Positions 12,624 to 21,900 of a stretch of 64,000 nucleotides of DNA are shown piece after piece. The first letter of the stretch is position 1; each line of letters begins with the position of its first letter. A program made the translations under genes and the position numbers. The notes beneath the pieces were generated by a model, which saw only the letters and a list, made by a program, of their open reading frames with translations, did not search any database and was not told the origin of the DNA. Source of the stretch: Siniperca chuatsi (lineage: Eukaryota > Chordata > Actinopteri > Centrarchiformes > Sinipercidae); contig NC_058046.1 in NCBI RefSeq assembly GCF_020085105.1, positions 19,452,175 through 19,516,174 of the forward strand, written 5' to 3'.

Positions 12624-14066
12624 ATGTCTCATAGTAAAGGTAAGCTGTTTTTAAATGAAAGTTAAATAATTTAGGATTTTTTTTTTTCTGCAAAGAGTAA
12701 GAAAATTAAAAACTTGTCAAACTCACTGTCAAAATTATGTTGTGATTTCTGGAGTATTGCAAATAAGTGTTAAAGGAATAACTGAAACATTAACATTTTA
12801 CTACTTTACCAGCAGTTTATTTCCTTATGGTGTCTGCCTGATTAGTGAGGGACTGAAAAGTCTGAAGGGAAGCCTAAAATCTGAAATGAGCTTTTAAGCA
12901 ACATTCCCTTAAAATGTATTATTATAGAAGCAGAGTGGGGATTTTTCTGTAACAGCTACTTCCAAGGTGCATGGAGAAGGGAAAACTTAATCGTCAGTAC
13001 AGTGACAAAGGTCATTTGAATGACCATGATGGAGGCCACAAGCCGAAACGCAATGGTCTGACAATAAAGTTGTTCTTTATAGGCCTACTACATGTGTTGC
13101 TGGACTTTGAGTCTATTATTCTCTCTCAGTATAATCTTGAGTTTTGACTCTGTGATGTTGATTCTAGTTAGACTTGAGCAAGCTTCTGGTTGACTTTTTA
13201 TGCAGATGACAGCATCATATTTTTTGTGTATAACTTCCTGCAGAGCTCCTGCTTTCCTGCATTGTGATGATGCACATCTTCTTTATGGCCTCCGGATCAA
13301 CTGAATTTGGGAAGCTGCGAGAGAACATATTTCAGTATGTAGAGATATCCATGTGTGATCTACTGACGGCAGAAAAAGATTACGTAAGTAAACACGTCAT
13401 ACTTTAAGTTTATTAAGTATACAGTGCGTTGAAAGTGACACCAAACAACAAGGTCCTGCTTTCACAACTTTTACAACATATTTTTGAAATTCCATTTCAT
13501 TTGAGATGTATTCAGTGGTAAAAGCCAATTAGTGTTACACAACATAAAGGTAATACAAAGTCAACTTGCCTCCTCACTGTAGATGGAGGGACCTTTATTA
13601 AAAGTTATGACAGCTGACAGTGTCTAAGCTCTGCGCTCAATCATTGACTTTGTCATAATGACTTACACTTTCTTTTTAGGTGAAGCATATATTTAATGAA
13701 GATCCACCGATGAAATACACTTCAAAGAGTTTAGAGCCCCTTGAGGGAATAACTTTGCCTGTGGGAAACACCACGGAAGAAATCCATGCCTCCGTCTGTG
13801 CAATCACCGACTACCTGTGCAATCACCTGCCGCAAATCATCAACAATCACACTCAGGAGCACAAGAATGACATCATCAACAACGTTACCATGTTTCTAAT
13901 TCAGTTCAGAGGAGCAGTTAATAAAACCTTCAACACGAAACAGTGCCACAGAAAATATGAAACAACTTTAGACGATTATAAAATGAAAGTAATTGGTCTG
14001 CGAATCATTTACTCTGCCAGGCAATGGGTGGAGAGTGTATTAGGAAAAAAAATCTCCTGTGACTGA
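12624..14066 (+). CDS. Secreted IL-6-family cytokine (LIF/CNTF/M17-like)
   Basis: Three exons, 12624-12639, 13244-13383 and 13680-14066, join in phases 1 and 0 to give 180 residues. Residues 1-23 are a signal peptide with a hydrophobic core (LLLSCIVMMHIFFMA). The mature chain has predicted amphipathic helices, five cysteines and four N-glycosylation sequons (NTT, NHT, NVT, NKT). Exon 2 ends in helix A with KDY, and exon 3 opens with VKHIFNED. Human CNTF has ESY then VKHQG at the same intron, and OSM has DPY then IRIQG. This tiny-first-exon, three-exon plan is that of LIF, OSM, CNTF and CT-1. The locus, between LRRC43 and MLXIP, is where mammals keep IL31. It should signal through gp130-type receptors; that is inference. 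It could be the fish M17 gene or an IL31-locus paralogue. Confidence 0.72.
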
Positions 14067-14083
14067 AAACACTTTGGACAACT

Positions 14084-14195
14084 CATTTATTTATTCAATT
14101 ATCTATTTATGTATGTATTTATTTGTTGGTATGCTATTTATTTATATCTATATTTATTTATAGTTGCCAGTATTTATTTTATTTATATTGAATGA
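14084..14195 (+). promoter_or_regulatory. AU-rich element in the cytokine 3' UTR
   Basis: Directly after the stop codon at 14064-14066 there are at least eight ATTTA pentamers, some overlapping (TTATTTATT, GTATTTATTTG, CTATTTATTTAT). This is a class-II-like AU-rich element, the hallmark of rapidly degraded cytokine mRNAs, normally read by TTP/ZFP36 and HuR. A poly(A) signal AATAAA follows at 14283-14288. Confidence 0.85.
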
Positions 14196-14455
14196 TCTTC
14201 CACATTGTCTGTCAGCCTTGTGCTGCTTCATTCTGTATTCTGATACTGTACTATATGACCTTTTAAAATATAAATTGGCAATAATAAAATATTTAATTCA
14301 AACCACTTCCACTTCCATCTTTTTTTAAATTATTATTATAAATTATTTCATCTTTGGTTTCACTGCAAGACAATTTAAGGGTTCTTCTTCTATATCATGT
14401 GTCCATCACTGCAACTTTTTGGTGTAACCCATCATTAGACAGGAATCCTATAAGA

Positions 14456-14700
14456 TGCATGTTTGTCTTTCTATACTTGTGCGGACACTCATTGACATAA
14501 TGCATTCCCTGGCCCCTAACCATAACCATCACAACTTAATGCCTAACCTAAACCAAATTCTAACCTTAACCTTAAAACCAAGTCTTAACTTTCAGTTCTT
14601 TGAAGTAGTGAGGGCCCAAATGTCCTCACAAAGCTGAAATGTCCTCACTATTGGTTTAAAACCAAAATTGGTGCTCACAAAGATAGCAATACAAGCATGT
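14456..14700. mobile_element. Short terminal-inverted-repeat MITE
   Basis: The left end GCATGTTTGTCTTTCTATAC and the right end, ending GCAATACAAGCATGT, are imperfect reverse complements about 245 bp apart. The interior holds degenerate CTAACC-like repeats and AATGTCCTCAC. I recognise this as a common teleost element. It lies between the two cytokine genes and carries no gene. Confidence 0.55.
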
Positions 14701-15032
14701 GTTTTCTTATTTACATAATCACACAAGATAAAATCATCACACCACTTTAATAACCAGTGCTGTTACACATATTTGAGTTTTTTGCTTGACTGTAGGCATG
14801 TTACGGGATGTGTAGGTTTTTAAAAGGCAGAGATTCCTAAGAGGGAACCCCCAGAAAGTAAGACAGCACCCTGAACTTTTATGACTTTTTCTGTATACTA
14901 AAAACGCAGGGGAAAATATTAGGCCTAAGATGTTGATCTTTATCTAAGGAGCCCTAATAAAAGTGATCCTCGAAAGATGGATCAGAGAAAGTGTCACATC
15001 AGAGAGCCTGCTGATAAAAGCCTCCTGGAGTC

Positions 15033-16406
15033 ATGGATTGCCGTGCAGGTAAGCGTCTCGTGCGGTTCAGAGTCTATTTTTAAACCAGGCGGTCTTCCAA
15101 CTTCTGCAGGCAAAGTTGCGCAACACTTGGTGACTGCAGATCAGGCCTATCTGTCTGTGTGTGTATTCATGTTACACTTATCTCCACTGTGTGCTCTTTT
15201 ATGTCTGTGTTGCAGTTCTCATCTTCCTGTGCCTGCTTATTGCACAAGCAGCCTGCGTACCTCTCGGACAGGGAACAAAAAATGGGGCCTTAAACACAAC
15301 CATCAAGCTGATGCAGGAGGAGCTACGGACCGCTTTGGACCACCTCGTAAGCTTTTTGGTGCTTAATTAAATTTATTTACTAATCAAAACAGCTCGTATG
15401 GATATTCACATGCAGGGGTGGAAAGTTGCGAACTCTCTACTGTCTTTACTGAAACCTTTCCAGTGCTCCTATCTAAACTTTTATCGCTTTGATTTTCGAT
15501 TAAGTAGCCTCCACTACTTTTTGGGGGTAATTACAGTTTACAGTAATTCAGTTTTGGTACAACCAAAAGGATATTGGATTTGTAATCTGTTTTTTTTTCC
15601 AAATACAAAATATATGGCACCGCATTTAAAATGTAAGTACAGAAATAGGCTGTTAGCGACTAAATGTACTTAAAGTTTCATAAGTAAAGTAGCTTACTCA
15701 TTATGCAGAATGGCTCCTGTCTGTGTCATTATTGTTGATGCATTGACAAGAGATTAATCTGTAACAATGCATCATATTTTATAAACTGATGACATGTTGT
15801 AAAATCTGAATCTGCAAAGTAGCCTAGCCTAACCAGTAACTACAGCTGACCGATGACTGTAGTGGAGTAAAAAGTAGCCTACAATATTTCCCTCTGAAGT
15901 GTAGAGATGTGGAAGTAGGTCTATTAGGAACATAATATGGAAATACTCAATTAAAGTACAAGTAGCCTATGTCAAAATTGCACTTAACAACAGTACTTAA
16001 GTAAATGTACTTAGTTTACATCTCTTCATCCCTGGGGATTACTCATTGATTGAAACCTACCCGCCAAATCCGTCTCCTGCAGGCTGCACCCGGACTGCTT
16101 CCCAACAACTCCTGCATCTCCTTGAACATCACGGAGTTGGTCGGACAGGAGCAGCAGCCCCTCACCGCTCACCACCTCTCCTCCCTCCGCTGCTACATGC
16201 TGGAGATGTCCAGGCTGACCCCGGAGCTGTCGCATCAGCTGAAGAAAACCAGCCAGTACACTCAAGATATGGAGCAGATGATGAGCGGAGGGACAGCCAG
16301 TCGAAACTGCAGCCTACCCACCTTTGAGCGGGATATGCACGGTTATGTGTATGTCAGATGTCTGCTGCAGCTTCTTGACCAGCGGTTAAGCGAAGCAAAG
16401 TTTTGA
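15033..16406 (+). CDS. Secreted four-helix cytokine, IL-31-like candidate
   Basis: Exons 15033-15048, 15216-15346 and 16083-16406 (stop at 16404) give 156 residues. I start at 15033 (MDCRA) because only that frame joins in phase to exon 2; an upstream ATG at 14977 does not. Residues about 6-18 form a signal core (VLIFLCLLIAQAA). The mature chain has four sequons (NTT, NSC, NIT, NCS) and predicted helices: A, IKLMQEELRTALDHL; a middle pair around LSSLRCYMLEMSRLTPELSH and QYTQDMEQMM; and D, MHGYVYVRCLLQLLDQRL. Human IL-31 has the same order: VEELQSLSKML, IRAYLKTIRQLD, an NISVPT linker against NCSLPT here, then helix D. Being next to MLXIP also fits IL31. Resemblance is weak, as usual for such cytokines. 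It could instead be another gp130-family member. AATAAA lies at 16617-16622. Confidence 0.68.
15413..16034. mobile_element. MITE in intron 2 of the IL-31-like gene
   Basis: The left end CAGGGGTGGAAAGTTGC and the right end TTACATCTCTTCATCCCTG are inverted ends of the abundant teleost 'CAGTGGTGGAAAGTAACT' type element, probably hAT-related. The interior has its typical words GTGGAGTAAAAAGTA, AATACTCAATTAAAGTACAA and CTTAAGTAAATGTACTTAG. No perfect 8-bp target duplication is visible. The right end lies 48 bp upstream of exon 3. Confidence 0.7.
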
Positions 16407-18969
16407 TTTCACTGCATAGGCTACTACGAATGTTTATTTTATTTTATTTTAAATTATTGAAAAATTTATTTTTGTAATCAATTTTTATATGGATGAAAAA
16501 GTACACTTGCTTTATAGTTCGTATCCACTAATTATCAGTATCTGATAACCCTGTTTTATATAGTCTATGCCGATAACCAAGCAATATTTATTCAAATCAA
16601 AATTATATTTATTGAAAATAAAGTAATAAGAAGTCAAGAGTTTCATTTTTGTTGCTTTTATTGTGATTCAGAATCATTTAAGGCATCTTAAAACTTGGTG
16701 CATGAACACATTTGGGAAATTTGAAAGACAACAAAAAAACCCACTCAGATGCAGCATAAGAAAATATCTTTACTTCTTCAAACAAATGAATTACAATACT
16801 AAATTTGGGGAGAACCAACTTGACCAACTGATATACTGTACATCATCCGGTACAAAACCCCCTCATAGAAACAGCAAACAGAAGTTGGAAATCCAACCTG
16901 GTATGACAAACATTTTAAAATCATAGGACAAGAGAAAAAAACAACAATAAAATCACCACACAAATGTCCAGCTGCAGTGGAACATTGGGGCTTTCTGTCA
17001 TAAATTAAATAATCTGAGTCTCAGTTTGAAGGGGGAAAAAAACAAAAGCCAAAAAAATAAATTTTCATCCACAATCATGACAACCACAGCTGCATTCGGA
17101 GGTGCATTTTCATTTTCTTATAGTAGTAATAAGTCATTTTGGATAAATGTAGCCACTAAACATTACACGTGACTTAAAAATAGGCCTATTTGATTTCACT
17201 AGGCAACAGTGTACACTGTGTGTTGAATTTTGATGACTGCTTTCCCTGTCTTACTGTAAATTGAGTAGCCTGTACATCGACAGATACATTATTTCTATCT
17301 TGTAGAAAAGTAAAATCTCCCAAAAAAAGAAGTCAGCAATCCACAATAAAAAACTGCACACAAAAAGCTGCACATTCATCATATAAGAACTATCAGTGGT
17401 GCCTTTTGCTACCATAAAACTCCGTAAACTCAGTTGTTCTGCAGAAAAGAAAGTAAAAACACAAGTCACAAAATGACTGTTTGCCTGAGGAGTGCTAAGT
17501 CTAATCACGTGTAAGGGCACTTTATTTAACCTTAAGGCTGATGTACATCAGACATGTTGACTAAACATGCACAGTGTCTAATTCTCAAGCAGTCAACAGA
17601 GTGCACTGTCAAATGTGTTTTTTGTAACACAAAAAAAAAAAAAGAACTGAATGGATGGGTAAACTACTCTGATATGGCTTTTGGTTTGTTTCTGTTTGCT
17701 GTGTCTTTTAACATGACAGACTGATTGTTTTCTCCTGTGTCTGTCATTAACACACATAAATTAAAATAACTATGAGCAGAAGAAAACATCAGTAAATCAA
17801 ACTATGTGATGTAACTCGTACCCTTACAGAGGACGTGTTTTCCTGCTGAGGATTCTGACTTGATTTGTTCATAGCTGAATGGAAAATAATGCTGACCAGC
17901 GTAGCCCTGAGTGACCAACAAAGAACTGAAAAGACCCCTACAGCTGCTGTGCATTCAAGCTAAGATCGTGTAACACTGTACATGTGAATGGTATATATAT
18001 ATGTACTGCTATTTCAGTTATGCTCCCTATGAGGGCTGTAATTAACATAGCTCCATTGTGCTGTGACCTGCCCAGTAGAAACCTATGTATGTTACATACT
18101 GTATCTAAGACGACTGCTTTCTTGTACAATTTGCAGTTGAACTCACTGGAAATGGGCAGAGCAAGCAAAGTATGAAGGAAGATGTTCAGCATGGACGGAA
18201 AACCACCAGGAAACCATTATTGTTAACTGGCAAAATAACGTTCACCTGAGTAAATGAGGGATGGAAAAGACAATAAGGTTCTCATCTTTCTTGTACTAAT
18301 TAAGCACAGACGAGTGATCAACTTGACCATGTTTCAGGCGATCCCCCACCTTCTGGTGTGAAGCCTTTCTGGGAGGTTTCAGGGCCATCAAAAAAACAAA
18401 ACAAAAAACAAACAAATAAAAAAACACCACAAACTATACTGCCAGCTAGTCCTAAACCCCCCCCCACATTCATCACATCTCTTTGTGAAAAAAGCATCAT
18501 ATCCATACACTTTATACAGAACACAAAATGAACAATCACTCAGTAGTTCCCTTTTTAACACAATGTTGTGTTTTTACATTATAAAAGTAATTTAAATATA
18601 TGTTGTTGTTCAGAAAGTACCACCTTCCAGTAAAGTATTTAGAAAATCTTCACCTAAAGTAGGTGAAGGCAGTAGTAATTGCTGTCATTCAAATAAAATG
18701 TTTTTATTTTCTGTTAAAATGCGATGTCAAAGGAAGAATCAATGTACAACAGGACAAATGTATGACCATCGTACATACAGAGTAAAAGTAAGCCAGATCT
18801 AGCTTATATTTATCATTTCATGTATTTTTCAGGAAAGTTGTGGATCTGTGGAAGACGTGGTGACCTTACAGAATGGCTATAAGGTAAACTAGTGATATGT
18901 CATTTTGATGATTGCTGTTAGAGAGGTTCAGGTGGTTTTTGGGTCACCTCACCTCCTCTGAGAGCAATG
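16407..18969 (-). other. MLXIP 3' UTR, tail-to-tail with the cytokine gene
   Basis: This stretch has no gene of its own. It is best read as the long 3' UTR of MLXIP on the minus strand. A minus-strand AATAAA at 16657-16662 faces the plus-strand AATAAA of the IL-31-like gene at 16617-16622, so the two transcripts may end on top of each other. Small open frames on both strands here look like chance. Confidence 0.5.
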
Positions 18970-21900
18970 CTACACATCTGTGTGTGTTACTGCCTGGATG
19001 GCTTCTTCAGGCAGCAGGGATGGATCACTAAGAATGGATGTGCTTGTGCTCAGCTGGCGAAGGGTACTCAGCACCACTGAAAAACAATAAACCACAATTT
19101 AATAACCATAACCGGATTGTAAAACACAGCATTTTGAAGCCAGCCGTCTTGCTGTGTATCCTTGATTCACAGTTCATTATGATTTGGGTGCTCAATACAA
19201 CATGACTAGGTGGGAGGCAAGACTCGGAAACAAAATTTAATGTTCTATGCTTTCCAGGACATTGTGGGCAAATTTATCATTTACCAGTCATTTACCAGGA
19301 CTTTTCCATGACTGCTACATTAAACATTCTCAGATTTTCCAGGATGCAAAAGAACCCTGTGTGTCATGCTGAGGACAATTAAAAATTGTCTTACAACTGA
19401 TGATTTGACTGCAGGGCACTCAGACAGATTTGAATCATTACATTTGAGGGGACGGCCCAGCTAGACATGGAACAAAAAGCCGGAGTGATAAACCTGCTTA
19501 ATTCAGTTTACTGCAGCGATGCAGGTCCAGCCTTCTAAAGCTTAGCTGAGAGCTGCAAAAACTGTGACTGAATGATAGAAATCTTTTGACGTCACCTTAC
19601 ATTATCAGATCCACTAAGTGTACTTGCTAAAGTCAGACTGAGTCAGGGAAAAAAAGCATATTATTTTGATCAGGGGGGTGATTAAAAAAAAAAAAAAACT
19701 ACTGGAAAGTGTGATCACCACTGTTTGCCAATGCTCTTGAAGCTGGAGTGATTTCATATATTATTAAAAAATGAGATGCACTGTTAAATTTCCTGTCATG
19801 TCACGGTTGCTTGAAAACAGAATAAAAGGCAGGAAAAAACAACCAGATAGTGACAGATAGGAAGTCTTGAGTAACTGAATTATCTAGATCTAATGAATCA
19901 ATGACATAACACTTTGCAGCTGGAAGGAAGTCCCCTCTAAGCTGGGCTGAAAATGATCCACAACTACTGATCCTTTCTGTTGCAACCATAGAGTAGGTGG
20001 GCTGGTGACGTGCAGTACCTTTGTGTGTCTGTGTGCCCGTGTGTGCGTGTTTGTGCTGGATGTCGAAGAGACACAGTCTTTTACTTACTGGGTCTGAGCA
20101 CTGGAAGGGGGCAGTGACGATCGAGCCATTGCAATGTGGTCTGACACAGCTCTGCTCTGCTTGTAGTTGACACCATCCCATTGAATGACTCAAAGAGAGG
20201 CTTGATAATGATGCTGAACTAGAATGGATGACAGTCAAGGATCAATTATAAAACTGAGTGAGACAAACACAATTCTGCTTGAGCAACAGTTTGGGCTCCA
20301 GACTTGTGTACTACATGACTAACGTCTATGTCTGTAACTTTTGTTTTACCACTTCGTGCTTCAATTTGTGGTTTGCTTAACCTGAAAAGTACGCAAATAA
20401 TACAATCTTGTCTTGTTACTTCAAGTATGACTCAGGTTGTACTTGATCTCGGAACAGCTCAGTGTGTAGACAACTCCCTCTAAAGTACAAAACTATTTCC
20501 CCATCTAAAACACAGTGAGACTGGTTAAATAGTCACAGTGATTTTTTGGTTATTTGTATTAACATTAAAATCCTCTAGGCACTGTAGCCAATGAATAAGG
20601 TTTAAATAAGTCTGTCTATATAGTCTGGACTAACAGTAGGTTGACTTTCCTCAAGAGTGATGGGAAAAATTTAAAATGTTTCAGTTATGTGACCTTTACT
20701 TTCCATTAAGTCTACATTATTGTGCATGACACAGGATATATCATTCTGTTATGTATCAGTCCAATCTGAACAAGATGCTTCTCAGACAGAGCATTCCAGA
20801 TCAAAGCAAAATGCTTACACCATACTCTGTGTAATTAATAAGCAGCAAACAGTGGACGTCAGTGTAAGCTCTTTCATTGAAGGATACAATCCAGAACTTC
20901 CAGTTCTGAAGAGTGCGGTTCTTTACGTATTCATTGAACTTCTCTTGCATGTGGTCGAAGCGATGCCGCCTGATGGGTGCCCCTGTTGCAGGTAGCTGCT
21001 CCTGACAAATGCTGTGGTTGAGCGGTGACAGGAGACAGAAACAGGTGTGAATTAGTGTGTTAAGTGACGAGTGAGATATATACGATGTTGTAACATACTT
21101 AATGGAGGTGTTGAGCTCCTCTATCTCCTCTCGCAGTCTCTTGATCTCTTCCTGCATCTGCTGCCTCTCCTGCTGGAGCTTCCCAATGTGCTCCACTGTC
21201 TTCGTTAATGTGACTGCATAACTGATCTAAATGTACAAAGTTAATGAATATGGTAGGGAGAAAGCAAATAAAATATTTAGAACAATATGTGAGGCAAATA
21301 CTGTGGACAAACATGGTCAAAAATAGTAATGTCCTGACACAGACTTACATTTGATTGTGACTTTAGAGTGGGAATCACGTTGCAGAGTGTTTTGAAGCCA
21401 ATGTTTATGTTTGATCGTCTCTTTTGCTCAGCAGATATGTGTGTTGTCCTCCGGCTCTGTCACACAACAACAGTGGAAATGTTACACAGAGGCTTACTGA
21501 GAGCGTGTCATATATTACAGAGGAAAGGAGGAAATGCTACTAATGTTACAAACTGGGTTATAGATTTGCCCAGGCATTAAATTCAGGATTCTACATGCTT
21601 TAACATATAAAGCCTGTGAAAGCCCTATATGTCATTCAAGTAATAACAATATGCTCACAAAAATGTAGCGATCACACTAGCAAACCATTTATACTAAGAA
21701 ACATAAACACACACAAACACAAACCTGATTTCGTTCATTCTTTACCAGAGGTGTACTGCTGCCGCTGATCAGTGACTGGGGACTAGGAACTTGATCTAAC
21801 CCACATGGTGATCCTTGATCTGATCCTGGCTGACTGTGAACTGGAAAGAAAAAACAAACAAATTTGTAACAAGTGGTAGGTTTGGAGTTATGATGTGCTT

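Noticed and set aside
14977-15366. 129-residue open frame starting at an upstream ATG, considered as the cytokine start
   Set aside because: It reads through an intron and is out of phase with exon 2; the 15033 start joins exons 2 and 3 cleanly.
19801-20238. 145-residue minus-strand open frame
   Set aside because: It covers an MLXIP exon in another frame; the true exon is 20089-20218.
20720-20995. 91-residue plus-strand open frame
   Set aside because: Antisense to the MLXIP exon encoding TLQNWKFWI.
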